64,000 bases of DNA from Polymorphobacter megasporae (GCF_018982885.2 NZ_CP081848.1:1240001-1304000), one strand, 5' to 3'. Counted from the stretch's first letter, positions 51,005 through 61,421 are shown. Notes: a model not told the origin generated them from the sequence alone. Numbers and translations: made by a program.

Positions 51005-54000
51005 TCAGTGGAAATCCCGTGACTTAGGCAAGACGCGGAGGTTGCGCGGGTGGCCGTGGGTCTGGGGGTAGCCCGGGTGGAGGTCCTCGACCGCGCGCGA
51101 TTGCTCGGGCTCACAGTCGTGGGTTTCCGACAGCCGGTCGAGTTCTGCGCTGCGGTCCTCGACCCGGCTCGCCATCAGATGGATGACGCCCTCGGGGCTG
51201 CGCTGGAGTTCGCCCTCGACGAGCATCAATCGCGACGCCATGATGTTGCGGCGGTAGCGCTCGAACAGCCGCGCCCAGATGACGACGTTGGTCACCCCGG
51301 TCTCGTCCTCCAATGTCACGAAGATCGCATTGCCCTTGCCGGGGCGCTGGCGGACGAGGACGATTCCGGCGGTTTTAAGCAGGCGGCCGTTCTTCGCCCC
51401 TGAAGTCTCGGCGCAGCTCGCCACGCCCTCGGCGGCGAAGACCGGGCGGAGGAAGGCCATCGGGTGCGCCTTCAATGACAGGCGGATCGTCTGGTAATCG
51501 GCGGCGACCTGCTCGCCCGGGGTCATCGGCGGCAGTTCGGCGGCGGCCTCGACCCCGAGCTCGCGGGCATCCGCTGCGGCGAACAGCGGCAGCGTGCCGA
51601 CAGGAGTCCGCCGCGCCTCCCATAGCGCCGTACGCCGGTCGAGCCCGATCGAGCGGCAGGCGTCGGCATCGGCGAGCAGGTTGAGCGCGCGCTGCGGCAG
51701 GTCGGCCCGCCGCGCCAGCTCCTCGATGCTGGCGAACGGCCGCGCGGCGGTCATCCGATCCGACCACACCTCTCGAAAGCCGCTGATCTGGCGCAGGCCG
51801 AGGCGGACCGCGAAACCGCCGCTGCTGCCATCGCGGTCGAGGCTGTTGTCCCAGTCGCTCGCGTTGATGTCGATCATGCGGACATCGACGCCGTGGGCGC
51901 GGGCGTCGCCGACGATCTGCGCCGGGGCGTAGAACCCCATCGGCTGGGCGTTGAGCAGCGCCGCCGCGAACACCGCCGGGTAGCGGCACTTGAGGTACGA
52001 CGACACCCAAACCAGCCGGGCGAAGGCGAGCGCGTGGCTTTCGGGGAAGCCGTAGCTGCCGAACCCCTCGATCTGCTGGTAGCAGCGCCGCGCGAACGCC
52101 TCGTCATAGCCGCGCCGGACCATCCCGCCGACCATCTTCGTCTCGAACTGGTCCATCGTCCCGACGTTGCGGAAAGTCGCCATCGCCCGGCGCAACTGAT
52201 TCGCCTCCGCCGGCGTGAACTCGGCGGCGACGATCGCGAGCTTCATCGCCTGCTCCTGAAACAGCGGCACCCCGAGCGTCTTGCCGAGCACCTCGCGCAA
52301 CTCGTTCGGGTCGTGCGGCGGTGACGGCGAGGGATATTCGACCGCCTCACGCTTTTGCCGCCGCCGAAGATAGGGGTGGACCATGTCACCCTGGATCGGC
52401 CCCGGGCGGACGATCGCGACCTGGATGACGAGGTCGTAGAGTTCACGCGGACGCAGCCGCGGCAGCATGTTCATCTGCGCGCGGCTTTCGACCTGGAACA
52501 CCCCGACGCTGTCGCCGAGGCACAGCATGTCATAGACGTCGGGGGCGTCGTCGGGGACGTTGTCGAGCGTGTATTGGCGGCCGATGTGGGTCGCGATCAG
52601 CGCGAACGCCTTGCGGATGCAGCTCAGCATGCCGAGCGCGAGGATGTCGACTTTCATCAGCCCGAGCGCGTCGATGTCGTCCTTGTCCCATTCGATGAAG
52701 GTGCGATCGGCCATCGCCGCATTGTGGATCGGCACCGTCTCGTCGAGCCGGTCCTCGGTCAGGACGAAGCCGCCGACGTGCTGCGACAGGTGCCGGGGGA
52801 ACTTGAGGATCTGGCCGACGAAGTCGCCGAGCCGCGCGATCTCGGGGGCATCGGGGTCGAAGCCGGTCTCCTGCACGCGCTGGCGTTCGAGCTCGCTGGC
52901 GAAGCTGCCCCAGACCGTGCTTGTCAGGCGGCTGGTGACGTCCTCGGTTAGCCCGAGCGCCTTGCCGACCTCGCGCACTGCGCTGCGCGGGCGGTAGTGG
53001 ATCACCGTCGCGGCGATGCCGGCACGCTCGCGGCCGTAGCGGCGGTAGACGTACTGCATCACCTCCTCGCGCCGCTCGTGCTCGAAGTCGACGTCGATGT
53101 CTGGGGGCTCTTTCCGCTCCTCGGAGACGAAGCGCGAGAACAACAGGCTATGCTTGGTCGGATCGACCGCGGTGATGCCGAGGACGAAGCAGATCACCGA
53201 ATTCGCCGCCGACCCGCGCCCCTGGCACAGGATCCCCTGCCCTTGGGCGAAGGCGACGATGTCGTGGACGGTCAGGAAATACGCCGCGTACTGAAGCCTG
53301 GCGATCATCGCGAACTCGTCGGTGAGGAGCTTGGCGACCTTGTCCGGGATGCCGTCGGGCCAGCGCTTGGCGGCCTTGGTCAGCGTCAGTTCTTCGAGCC
53401 ACGCTTGCGGCGTATATCCCGGCGGCACAGGCTCGTGCGGGTATTCGTAGCGCAGATCGTCGAGGGTGAAGGCGATGCGGTCGAGCAGCTTGCCCGTTTC
53501 GGCAAGCGCATCGGGGGCATCGGCGAACAGCCGCGCCATCTCGATTTCGGGCTTGAGATGGCGCTCGGCATTCGCCGCGAGGAGCCGCCCGGCATCGGCG
53601 ATCGTCCGCTTTGTGGCGATACACGTCAGGATGTCGTGTAGCGGGCGCTGCGCCGGGGTGGCGTAGAGCGCATCGTTGACCGCGATCAGCGGCACACGTG
53701 CGGCAGCGGCGCGGTCGATCGCCGCGCGCAGCCGCCGCCGGTCGCGCCCGCCGCGCAGCATCGTCGCGCCGAGCCATACCCGACCGGGAGCGGCGCGGGC
53801 GAGGCGCGGCAGGATTGCCGCCGGATCGGGTCCGGGGAGGACGATCAGCATCAGGTCGTCTAGGTGATCGAGCAGGTCGGCGGCGAACAGGTGGCAGTCG
53901 CCTTTCACCGCGCGCAGGTTGCCGGTCGTCAGCAACCGCGTCAGCCGCCCCCAGCCGCGCCGCGTCGCCGGATAGACGATGATGTCGGGGGTTTCGTCGG

Positions 54001-54262
54001 CGAAGACTAGCCGCGCGCCGACGATGAGCTTGAAATCGGGCAGCTTGAAGTCGGGCGGCTTGTCGGGCTGCTGCTCCGCCGCCTCAAGCGCATCGCGCAA
54101 CGCGACATGCGCGCGGACGACCCCGGCGACGGTGTTGCGGTCGGCAATGCCGATGCCGGTGTGGCCGAGTTCGAGCGCGGCGGCGACCATGTCGGACGGA
54201 TGCGACGCGCCGTGGAGGAACGAGAAGTTCGTCGCGGCGGCGAGTTCGGCATAACCACTCAC
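51005..54262 (-). CDS. dnaE2: Error-prone DNA polymerase III alpha subunit
   Basis: 1085 aa. N-terminal PHP domain (AELAAATNFSFLHGASHPSD, HTGIGIADRNTVAGVV), the polymerase core with catalytic Asp pair in PPDIDVDFEHERREEVMQYV (about 390), QGRGSAANSVICFVLGI, KVDILALGMLSCIRKA, then a C-terminal OB fold. In imuA-imuB-dnaE2 cassettes it does the mutagenic bypass synthesis. GTG 54262 is chosen because it overlaps the imuB stop (GTGA), although an upstream ATG 54286 is in frame. A small DFKLP doubling sits in the linker. Confidence 0.94.
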   Translation of the reverse strand: MSGYAELAAATNFSFLHGASHPSDMVAAALELGHTGIGIADRNTVAGVVRAHVALRDALEAAEQQPDKPPDFKLPDFKLIVGARLVFADETPDIIVYPATRRGWGRLTRLLTTGNLRAVKGDCHLFAADLLDHLDDLMLIVLPGPDPAAILPRLARAAPGRVWLGATMLRGGRDRRRLRAAIDRAAAARVPLIAVNDALYATPAQRPLHDILTCIATKRTIADAGRLLAANAERHLKPEIEMARLFADAPDALAETGKLLDRIAFTLDDLRYEYPHEPVPPGYTPQAWLEELTLTKAAKRWPDGIPDKVAKLLTDEFAMIARLQYAAYFLTVHDIVAFAQGQGILCQGRGSAANSVICFVLGITAVDPTKHSLLFSRFVSEERKEPPDIDVDFEHERREEVMQYVYRRYGRERAGIAATVIHYRPRSAVREVGKALGLTEDVTSRLTSTVWGSFASELERQRVQETGFDPDAPEIARLGDFVGQILKFPRHLSQHVGGFVLTEDRLDETVPIHNAAMADRTFIEWDKDDIDALGLMKVDILALGMLSCIRKAFALIATHIGRQYTLDNVPDDAPDVYDMLCLGDSVGVFQVESRAQMNMLPRLRPRELYDLVIQVAIVRPGPIQGDMVHPYLRRRQKREAVEYPSPSPPHDPNELREVLGKTLGVPLFQEQAMKLAIVAAEFTPAEANQLRRAMATFRNVGTMDQFETKMVGGMVRRGYDEAFARRCYQQIEGFGSYGFPESHALAFARLVWVSSYLKCRYPAVFAAALLNAQPMGFYAPAQIVGDARAHGVDVRMIDINASDWDNSLDRDGSSGGFAVRLGLRQISGFREVWSDRMTAARPFASIEELARRADLPQRALNLLADADACRSIGLDRRTALWEARRTPVGTLPLFAAADARELGVEAAAELPPMTPGEQVAADYQTIRLSLKAHPMAFLRPVFAAEGVASCAETSGAKNGRLLKTAGIVLVRQRPGKGNAIFVTLEDETGVTNVVIWARLFERYRRNIMASRLMLVEGELQRSPEGVIHLMASRVEDRSAELDRLSETHDCEPEQSRAVEDLHPGYPQTHGHPRNLRVLPKSRDFH

Positions 54263-55758
54263 GCAAACAAGCCGTGGAGATACCATTCGGGTGCCGCGCG
54301 CTCGACGCCGTACAGGCCGTGGCGGAAGACCCAGAAACGCCGCCCGGCCTGGTCCTCGACGCGGTAATAATCGCGCGTCATCCCCGCTCCGCGCCGGTGC
54401 CGCCACCATTCGGCGGCGATCCGTTCGGGCCCCTCGGCACGCCGCACCTCGTGGAGCACGCGCCGCCAGCGAAAGCGAAACGGCGGGCCGTCGGGGACTT
54501 CGGCGATCGCTTCGATCCGCTGCGGCGGATCGAACAAATGGAGCGGACGCAGCGGCGGCTCGCCGGGCTCTGGGATCTGCCACGCGACCGGGGGCGCCGT
54601 GTCGGCGATCGGCAGGTCGAACGCCGCCTGTTCGGGGACATGACTATCGCCGGCTCGAAACCGCCGGACGCGCCCTTGGCCGAGCCGGATCGTCAGCCGG
54701 TCGATCAGCGCCGCAAGCTCGGCATCGGCGACCGCGCCGCCGTCGAGTTCGAGTTGCTGCGCGACCAGCGGCTCGGTTACCGGGACCGCGAGCCGGATCA
54801 GGTCGTAGCCGAAGCCCGGGTCGAGCGGATCGGCGAGCGTGCCGATCCGCTCGCGAAACAGCCGGGCGAGGACGCCGGCATCGCGCGTCGGCTGGCCAGT
54901 GTCGATCCATAGGCGCGCAACATGACCGTCGCTGCGGAACAGCGCCGCCTCGAACCGCCGCCCGCCGCGGCTGCGATCGGACAGCTCGGTCGCCGCGCGC
55001 CGCATCAGCTCGTCGAGCGACGAAAGGACGGTTTCGGTCATCGCCACCGGCTCGGCGAAGCGGGTCTCAACCGCGATCTCGGGCGGGTGGCGGCGCGGCG
55101 TGATCCGCGGGTCGGCCTCGCCGAGCAGGCGTTCGAGCGCGGTCGTCGTCGCCACGCCGAAGCGCGCCGCGAGCGGTCCGCGCGGCCGCCGGGCAAGGCT
55201 GGCGATCGTCTTGAGCCCGGCGCGACGCAGCGCCTGATGGATCTCGCCGTCGACCCGCAACGCTGCGACCGGCAGCGCGGCGACGGTTTTGGCCCTGAAC
55301 GCCGCGAGCGCGTTCGCTGCATCGGGCGTATCAGCGAACGCGGCGGTCAGGCTCAACCCCTGCCGCTCGACCCGGCGGCGAAGATCGGCGGCGAGCCCCG
55401 CTTCGTCGCCGAACGGATGGACGCAGCCGGTAATGTCGATGACCATGCCGCGCGGCGGATCGGTCGCAACCATCGGCGAATAGCGGTCGCAGGCGTCGGC
55501 GAGCCAGTCGAGCAACGCCGTGTCGGCGGCGGGATCGTGCGCCACCGCGACCAGATCGGGGATACGCGCGCGTGCGTCGGTCAGCGTCAGTCCCGGCGCG
55601 ATCCCGAGTGCCGCCGCCGCCGCATCGACCGCGGCGACGCGCATGGCACCACCGGCTTTCTCGACGAGGACAAAGGGTGTGTCACGCGGCGCGGCGCCGC
55701 TGCGTATCGCGCGTTCCGACGGCAGGAACGGCAGATACAGCGCGAGGTAGCGGCGCAT
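54259..55758 (-). CDS. imuB: ImuB, inactive Y-family polymerase-like protein
   Basis: 499 aa. MRRYLALYLPFLPSERAIRS replaces the usual metal-binding start of Y-family polymerases, and the acidic catalytic residues are absent, as in known ImuB. It then has AAVDAAAAALGIAPGLTLTD, fingers and a little-finger-like part, and a long C-terminal tail with QRIEAIAEVPDG and WWRHRRGAGMTRDYYRVEDQ. ImuB is the hub that binds the clamp, ImuA and DnaE2. The start overlaps imuA by 77 bases. Confidence 0.92.
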   Translation of the reverse strand: MRRYLALYLPFLPSERAIRSGAAPRDTPFVLVEKAGGAMRVAAVDAAAAALGIAPGLTLTDARARIPDLVAVAHDPAADTALLDWLADACDRYSPMVATDPPRGMVIDITGCVHPFGDEAGLAADLRRRVERQGLSLTAAFADTPDAANALAAFRAKTVAALPVAALRVDGEIHQALRRAGLKTIASLARRPRGPLAARFGVATTTALERLLGEADPRITPRRHPPEIAVETRFAEPVAMTETVLSSLDELMRRAATELSDRSRGGRRFEAALFRSDGHVARLWIDTGQPTRDAGVLARLFRERIGTLADPLDPGFGYDLIRLAVPVTEPLVAQQLELDGGAVADAELAALIDRLTIRLGQGRVRRFRAGDSHVPEQAAFDLPIADTAPPVAWQIPEPGEPPLRPLHLFDPPQRIEAIAEVPDGPPFRFRWRRVLHEVRRAEGPERIAAEWWRHRRGAGMTRDYYRVEDQAGRRFWVFRHGLYGVERAAPEWYLHGLFA

Positions 55759-56416
55759 CGCGAAAGGCTCGACGGTCACGGTCCCACTCCACCCGGGCCT
55801 CGAACCCGGCAATGCCGCCGCGATGCCGCAGCAGGTTGATGTCGAACGCCGGCTGTCCCGGCGCATTGGCGGCAAGTACGGCGGATGGCGCGGACGATAC
55901 CGCCCACCGCGTTTCAGCAGCGCTCGGCACGGGCTGGGCACCACTGCGGAGGACGAGCGCCGTCACGCCCGACCGCGCGGCGGCGAAGGCGATGCGCCGC
56001 GATTCGGTCAGGCCGAACTCGGCAGCCTGTGCCCAAGGCTCGATGACGACGGTGCTGATCGCGGCGCATTTGACGGTGTCGGCAGCAGCCTGGAGGACGC
56101 CGCGCGTCGTATCGGCGTGGACGAGGATGATCGAATCGGGGTCGGCGCCAAGCTCGACCAGACCCGCGCCGTAAAGGCGTCCGGCTTCGCGGACGGTGCG
56201 CGCGTCGCGGACCCAGAAAACCGGCCGGTCCGGCGATGCGCGCAAAGCAAGCAACACAGCAAAACCGGCGGCGGCGGCGCTGTCGGCAGGCACAGCGGCG
56301 AACACCTCGTGCAATGCCGCGCGCAGCAGCCCCTTCCCGAGCCGCGCGTCTGCTAGGACGGCACCGGTCGTGAGTCGGGAAGGCGACTCGGGAGGGGAAG
56401 AGCGCACTAAGTTCAT
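55682..56416 (-). CDS. imuA: ImuA, RecA-like mutasome protein
   Basis: 244 aa. RecA/SulA-like fold without a full Walker A: LGKGLLRAALHEVFAAVPAD, then VFWVRDARTVREAGRLYGAG, DSIILVHADTTRGVLQAAAD and ALVLRSGA. It ends with a basic tail. It is needed with ImuB and DnaE2 for damage-induced mutagenesis. ATG 56416 is provisional, because the SOS box overlaps it; a GTG at 56407 is possible. Confidence 0.85.
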   Translation of the reverse strand: MNLVRSSPPESPSRLTTGAVLADARLGKGLLRAALHEVFAAVPADSAAAAGFAVLLALRASPDRPVFWVRDARTVREAGRLYGAGLVELGADPDSIILVHADTTRGVLQAAADTVKCAAISTVVIEPWAQAAEFGLTESRRIAFAAARSGVTALVLRSGAQPVPSAAETRWAVSSAPSAVLAANAPGQPAFDINLLRHRGGIAGFEARVEWDRDRRAFRDAPLPRAVSAVPAVGTRDTQRRRAA

Positions 56417-56425
56417 GTTATGTTC
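56411..56425 (-). promoter_or_regulatory. LexA (SOS) box GTTC-N7-GTTC
   Basis: GTTCATGTTATGTTC is a full match to the alphaproteobacterial LexA site GTTC(N7)GTTC. It covers the proposed imuA start codon on the other strand and should repress the imuA-imuB-dnaE2 unit until DNA damage. Confidence 0.88.
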
Positions 56426-56546
56426 TATTTGCGGGACTCGTTTGGATCGAGTCAAGGCGACTCTCTGTCGGATCGACCATCGCGCTCGGGCACCGTCATC
56501 GAATTGCCACGCGAGAGTTGGGTCACAGGTTGTTTCAATAAGTCGC

Positions 56547-56560
56547 AGGTAGCGCTACCA
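56547..56560. promoter_or_regulatory. LacI-family-like palindrome before zwf
   Basis: AGGTAGCGCTACCA contains the perfect 12 bp palindrome GGTAGCGCTACC, 8 bases before the zwf ATG. Its central CG and flanks resemble sites of LacI-type repressors of sugar metabolism. No such regulator is in the window. Confidence 0.55.
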
Positions 56561-56568
56561 AGCGCTCC

Positions 56569-58038
56569 ATGACCAACGCCTCAGCATCCTCGCCCGTCCT
56601 GCTGCTGTTCGGGGCTACCGGCGACCTCGCCCATCGGATGCTGCTACCGTCGCTGTTCGGCCTCGACGCCGACGACTTCCTGCCCGAGGGCTTCCGTATT
56701 GTCGCGACCGCGCGGAGCGTGATGGATTCGGCAGCATACCGCGCCATCGCCGCCGAGGCGCTGGCGGCGCATGTCGACGCCGACCGGCTTCAACAGGCAT
56801 TGGTTACGCGCTTCCTCGACCGAATCGATTATGTTGCGCTCGATGCGACGAAGGCCGATGGCTTCGGTGCTCTCGCGACCGCCGTCGGGTCGACGCAGAG
56901 CCTGTCGATCTTCCTGTCGACCGCGCCCTCGCTGTTCGGCTCGACGATTGCCGGGCTGGCCGCCGCGGGTCTTGCCGGGGCCAACGTCCGCCTCGCGCTC
57001 GAAAAGCCGCTCGGCCACGACCTTGCGTCGAGCCAGGCGATCAACGACCAGGTCGCGCACGTCTTCCCCGAGGAGCGGACCTTCCGCGTCGACCATTATC
57101 TCGGCAAGGAGACGGTGCAGAACCTGATCGCGCTGCGCTTCGGCAACGTCCTGTTCGAGCCACTGTGGAACGCCGCCGGGATCGATCACGTCCAGATCAC
57201 CGTTTCGGAGACCGTCGGGCTCGAAAGCCGCGGCGATTATTACGACGGCATGGGCGCGCTGCGCGACATGGTGCAGAACCACATGCTGCAACTCGTGGCG
57301 CTCGTCGCGATGGAGCCGCCGGCGCGCTTCGACGCGGCGTCGGTTCGCGACGAAAAGGTCAAGGTCCTGCGCTCGCTCCGCCCGATCGATGCCGGCACGG
57401 TCGAGACGTGCAGCGTCGTCGGCCAGTATGGCGCGGGCGCGGCGGGCGGGCAGCCGGTGGCGGGCTATGCCGACGAGCTCGGCCGTCCGTCGAACACCGA
57501 GACCTTCGTCGCGTTGAAGGCGCATATCGACAATTGGCGGTGGAAGGGCGTCCCCTTCTACCTGCGGACCGGCAAGCGGCTCGCGACGCGACAGTCGGAG
57601 ATCACGATCGAATTCAAGGCCGTGCCGCATTCGATCTTCGAGGGCGCCAAGGCGTCGGCCGACCTCAAGCCCAACCGGCTGATTATTCGCCTCCAGCCCG
57701 ATGAGAATATCCGTCTGACGATCATGGCGAAAACCCCCGGCCTCGACCGCGACGGCCTTCACCTGCGCGAGGTGCCGCTCGACATCGGGCTGGCGAACGC
57801 CTTCGCCGACGTCCGCCGCCGGATCGCCTACGAGCGCCTGATGCTCGACTTGATCGGTGGCGACCCGACGCTGTTTGTCCGCCGCGACGAGGTCGAGGCG
57901 CAATGGACGTGGATCGACGCGATCCGCGATGGCTGGACCAAGAAAGGCATGACGCCGCGGCCATATGGTGCCGGGTCGTGGGGGCCGTCGGCGGCGATCG
58001 GCCTCGCCGAACGCGACGGGGTGAGCTGGCATGACTGA
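56569..58038 (+). CDS. zwf: Glucose-6-phosphate 1-dehydrogenase
   Basis: 489 aa. First enzyme of the Entner-Doudoroff route here: glucose-6-phosphate plus NAD(P) to 6-phosphogluconolactone. GATGDLAHRMLLPSLFGL (nucleotide loop, about 15), EKPLGHDLASSQ, RVDHYLGKETVQNLIALRFG (catalytic His region, about 174) and FYLRTGKRLATR are all present. No SD site is seen, and the palindrome fills that place. It overlaps pgl by 8 bases. Confidence 0.95.
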   Translation: MTNASASSPVLLLFGATGDLAHRMLLPSLFGLDADDFLPEGFRIVATARSVMDSAAYRAIAAEALAAHVDADRLQQALVTRFLDRIDYVALDATKADGFGALATAVGSTQSLSIFLSTAPSLFGSTIAGLAAAGLAGANVRLALEKPLGHDLASSQAINDQVAHVFPEERTFRVDHYLGKETVQNLIALRFGNVLFEPLWNAAGIDHVQITVSETVGLESRGDYYDGMGALRDMVQNHMLQLVALVAMEPPARFDAASVRDEKVKVLRSLRPIDAGTVETCSVVGQYGAGAAGGQPVAGYADELGRPSNTETFVALKAHIDNWRWKGVPFYLRTGKRLATRQSEITIEFKAVPHSIFEGAKASADLKPNRLIIRLQPDENIRLTIMAKTPGLDRDGLHLREVPLDIGLANAFADVRRRIAYERLMLDLIGGDPTLFVRRDEVEAQWTWIDAIRDGWTKKGMTPRPYGAGSWGPSAAIGLAERDGVSWHD

Positions 58039-58639
58039 CCTGCGCTGGGCGGCCGACGGCAGCGATGCCGCGGTCGTCGAGGCCGTCGCCGCAGTCGTTT
58101 CCCGGACCGGCCCGGTCACGTTGTGCCTGCCCGGCGGTTCGACCCCCGCCCCGATATTCACGAGCCTCGCCGCGATGCTGCTGCCGTGGGACAAGGTGAC
58201 GATCATGCCGGGCGATGAGCGCCGCGTGCCGCACGACCATCCCGCGAGCAATGTCGGCCAGTTGCGCGCGGCGTTCGGCGCGACGGGCGCGACGATCGAG
58301 CCGCTGTCGCCCGACCTGCCGGTGCCGCGCTTCGACCTTATCTGGCTGGGTATGGGCGGCGACGGGCATGTCGCGTCGCTGTTCCCCAGCGCCAATCCCG
58401 ATCCCGCCGCAGCTCCCGCAGTGATCGACGTCACCCCTGAGCCGCTGCCGCCCGAAGCGCCGTTCGACCGGCTGACGCTCAACCTCGCCGCGATCGCCGA
58501 CAGCGCCGCGGTCATGCTTGTCATCCGCGGGGCGGCGAAGCGGTCGCTCCTCGAAGCCGCTGCCGCCGGAGCCAACGACCTGCCGGTCGCGCGGCTGCTC
58601 AGGCTCGCCCCCGTCACCGCGTTCTGGAGCCCGGCATGA
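58031..58639 (+). CDS. pgl: 6-phosphogluconolactonase (DevB type)
   Basis: 202 aa. It hydrolyses 6-phosphogluconolactone. [38 protein letters not shown] and [17 protein letters not shown] are the DevB/NagB-like motifs. Slightly short but complete. ATG 58031 is inside zwf; the TGA overlaps the edd ATG by 4 bases. Confidence 0.93.
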   Translation: MTDLRWAADGSDAAVVEAVAAVVSRTGPVTLCLPGGSTPAPIFTSLAAMLLPWDKVTIMPGDERRVPHDHPASNVGQLRAAFGATGATIEPLSPDLPVPRFDLIWLGMGGDGHVASLFPSANPDPAAAPAVIDVTPEPLPPEAPFDRLTLNLAAIADSAAVMLVIRGAAKRSLLEAAAAGANDLPVARLLRLAPVTAFWSPA

Positions 58640-60450
58640 CCCTCCACCCGACCGTCGCCGCCGTCACCGACCGCATCATCGAGCGCAGCCGCGCTGGGCG
58701 GGCGGCGTATCTCGCGCTGATCGACCGCGAGGCCGACCGCGGACTCGACCGGCCAGCGTTGTCGTGCGGTAACCTCGCGCACGGCTTCGCTGCCGCCGAA
58801 GGCGACAAAGCGGCGATCCGCGGCGGCCGCGCGATGAATATCGGCATCGTCACCGCGTACAACGACATGCTGTCGGCGCATCAGCCGTACGGGCGCTACC
58901 CTGAACAGATCAAGATTTTCGCGCGCGAGGCGGGGGCGACGGCGCAGGTCGCGGGCGGAGTCCCGGCGATGTGCGACGGCGTCACCCAGGGGCAGGTCGG
59001 AATGGAGTTGTCGCTGTTCAGCCGCGACACGATCGCGCTGTCGACCGCGGTCGCCTTGAGCCACGGCATGTTCGAAGGCGTCGCGCTGCTTGGCATCTGC
59101 GACAAGATCGTCCCCGGGCTGCTGATCGGCGCGCTGCGCTTCGGGCACCTGCCGACGATCCTGATCCCGGCCGGGCCGATGCCGTCGGGGCTGCCGAACA
59201 AGGAAAAGGCGCGCGTCCGCCAGCTGTTCGCCGAGGGCAAGGCGACCAAGGCCGAGCTGCTCGATGCCGAGGCGGCGAGCTATCATTCGCCGGGCACCTG
59301 CACCTTCTACGGCACGGCGAATTCGAACCAGATGATGATGGAGGTCATGGGTCTCCACGTTCCGGGAGCCGCCTTCGTCAATCCCGGGACCAAGCTGCGG
59401 CAAGAGCTGACCCGCGCCGCGATCCACCGTCTCGCCGCGGTCGGCCATGGCGGCAACGATTATCGTCCGCTCGGGCGCTGCATCGACGAGCGCGCGATCG
59501 TCAACGCTGCCGTCGGCCTGCTCGCGACGGGCGGGTCGACCAACCACGCGATCCATCTGCCCGCGATCGCGCGCGCCGCCGGGATCGTCATCGACTGGGA
59601 AGATCTCGACAAGCTGTCGTCGGTCGTGCCGCTGATCGCGCGGATCTATCCGAGCGGCGACGGCGACGTGAACCGCTTCCATGCAGCCGGGGGCATGGCC
59701 TTCACCATCCGCACCTTGCGCGACGCTGGCCTGCTCCACGACGTCGTGACGATGGCGAACGGGATCGAGGATTATGCTCGCGAGCCGGTCCTCGACGGCG
59801 AAGCATTGGTCTGGCGCAGCGCCCCCGTCGAGTCGCGCGACCCGGTCATTCTGCGCAGCGCGGCCAGCCCGTTCGCGCCCGAGGGCGGGATGCGGCTGGT
59901 CGAGGGCAACCTCGGCCGCGCGACGTTCAAGACGAGTGCGGTAGTTCCCGAGCGCTGGACGATCGAGGCCCCCGCGCGGGTTTTCTCCGACCAGAACGAC
60001 GTCGTCACCGCGTTCAAGGCGGGCGAGCTCGACCGCGACGTCGTCGTCGTTGTCCGCTTCCAGGGCCCCCGCGCCAACGGCATGCCCGAGCTTCACAAAC
60101 TGGTTCCGGCGCTCGGCGTCCTCCAGGATCGCGGCTTCCGCGTCGCACTCGTCACCGACGGCCGCATGTCGGGGGCGAGCGGCAAGGTGCCCGCAGCGAT
60201 TCATGTGCACCCCGAGGCGGCACTCGGTGGGCCGCTCGCGCGGATCGAGGACGGCGACGTCGTCCGGCTGTGCGGGGTCGACGGGACGCTCGCGGTCGAG
60301 GTCGATGCGGCGATCCTCGCGGCGCGAACCCCGGCGACGATGCCTCCTCCAGCCATCGGCACCGGCCGCGAGCTGTTCGCGATGATGCGCGCCGGCAGCG
60401 ACGATGCCGAGCATGGCGCGTCGGCGATGCTGGCAGCGGCGGGGCTGTAG
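58636..60450 (+). CDS. edd: Phosphogluconate dehydratase
   Basis: 604 aa. It dehydrates 6-phosphogluconate to 2-keto-3-deoxy-6-phosphogluconate, and uses an iron-sulfur cluster. Cluster Cys are in [29 protein letters not shown] and [20 protein letters not shown]. Late [12 protein letters not shown] and GLAGLAASMLAA-like ending fit Edd rather than IlvD. Its stop overlaps the GTG of glk. Confidence 0.95.
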   Translation: MTLHPTVAAVTDRIIERSRAGRAAYLALIDREADRGLDRPALSCGNLAHGFAAAEGDKAAIRGGRAMNIGIVTAYNDMLSAHQPYGRYPEQIKIFAREAGATAQVAGGVPAMCDGVTQGQVGMELSLFSRDTIALSTAVALSHGMFEGVALLGICDKIVPGLLIGALRFGHLPTILIPAGPMPSGLPNKEKARVRQLFAEGKATKAELLDAEAASYHSPGTCTFYGTANSNQMMMEVMGLHVPGAAFVNPGTKLRQELTRAAIHRLAAVGHGGNDYRPLGRCIDERAIVNAAVGLLATGGSTNHAIHLPAIARAAGIVIDWEDLDKLSSVVPLIARIYPSGDGDVNRFHAAGGMAFTIRTLRDAGLLHDVVTMANGIEDYAREPVLDGEALVWRSAPVESRDPVILRSAASPFAPEGGMRLVEGNLGRATFKTSAVVPERWTIEAPARVFSDQNDVVTAFKAGELDRDVVVVVRFQGPRANGMPELHKLVPALGVLQDRGFRVALVTDGRMSGASGKVPAAIHVHPEAALGGPLARIEDGDVVRLCGVDGTLAVEVDAAILAARTPATMPPPAIGTGRELFAMMRAGSDDAEHGASAMLAAAGL

Positions 60451-61421
60451 TGGAGGTCGTCGCAGCCGATATCGGCGGCACTCACGCCCGTTTTGCGATC
60501 GCCGAAGTCACCGGCGGACGTGTCGTCGCGATGAGTTCCGAAGTCACGATGAAGGCAAGCGAGCACGCCAGCCTCCAGCTGGCGTGGCACGCCTTCGCCG
60601 CGGCGATCGGCCGCCCGCTGCCCCGCGCCGCTGCGATTGCTGTCGCCTGCCCCGTCGGCGGCGACGTCCTCAAGCTGACCAACAACCCGTGGATCATCCG
60701 TCCGGCGCTGATCCCTGAAAAGCTCGAAGTCGACAGCTATTCGCTGTGCAACGACTTCGTCGCGGTCGCCCACGCCGTCGCCACGCTCGGTGAGGAGGGC
60801 GTCGCGCATCTGTGCGGTCCGGACCTGCCGCTGCCGCGCGACGGCGTCGTCAGCATCGTCGGTCCCGGGACCGGGCTCGGCGTTGCCATGCTGGTCGGGT
60901 CGGCGAGCGGTTACCGAGTCGTCGGCACCGAGGGCGGGCACCCCGATTTCGCGCCGCTCGACAGTATCGAGGACGCTTTGCTCCGCCGCCTCCGCGCGCG
61001 CCACAACCGCGTCTCGGTCGAGCGCGTCGTCGCCGGGCCGGGACTGTCGGCGATCTACAAGACCCTCGCCGAGATCGAGGGTGTGACGACCCCCGACCTG
61101 ACCGACCAGGCGCTGTGGACTTCGGCGCTGGCCGGACAGGACCCGCTCGCCGCCGCCGCGCTCGACCGGTTCTGCCTCAGCCTCGGCGCGGTCGCGGGCG
61201 ATATCGCGCTGACGCAGGGCGGCTTCGGCGGGGTCGTCATCGCCGGCGGCCTCGGCCTGCGGCTCGCCGGCCACCTGCCGCAGTCAGGGTTCCGCCAGCG
61301 CTTTGTCGCCAAGGGCCGCTTCGAGACATTAATGGCGTCGATTCCGGTCAAGTTGCTCACCTATCCCCAGCCCGGCCTCTACGGCGCCGCCGCCGCCTTC
61401 GCGCAGGAGCACGACACATGA
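60450..61421 (+). CDS. glk: Glucokinase
   Basis: 323 aa. It phosphorylates glucose with ATP. ADIGGTHARFAIAEV (about 6-20), catalytic Asp in YSLCNDFVAVAHA (about 99) and GPGTGLGVAML are those of group A glucokinases. GTG 60450 shares one base with the edd stop. The stop overlaps the eda ATG. Glk inside the edd-eda cluster is typical of sphingomonads and Zymomonas relatives. Confidence 0.94.
   Translation: MEVVAADIGGTHARFAIAEVTGGRVVAMSSEVTMKASEHASLQLAWHAFAAAIGRPLPRAAAIAVACPVGGDVLKLTNNPWIIRPALIPEKLEVDSYSLCNDFVAVAHAVATLGEEGVAHLCGPDLPLPRDGVVSIVGPGTGLGVAMLVGSASGYRVVGTEGGHPDFAPLDSIEDALLRRLRARHNRVSVERVVAGPGLSAIYKTLAEIEGVTTPDLTDQALWTSALAGQDPLAAAALDRFCLSLGAVAGDIALTQGGFGGVVIAGGLGLRLAGHLPQSGFRQRFVAKGRFETLMASIPVKLLTYPQPGLYGAAAAFAQEHDT

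Noticed and set aside
54025..54065. DFKLP doubled in the DnaE2 linker
   Set aside because: A small in-frame duplication in a variable loop, without clear meaning.
56644..60414. 1256-codon open frame opposite zwf, pgl and edd
   Set aside because: It covers three well-supported genes on the other strand and has a typical antisense composition.
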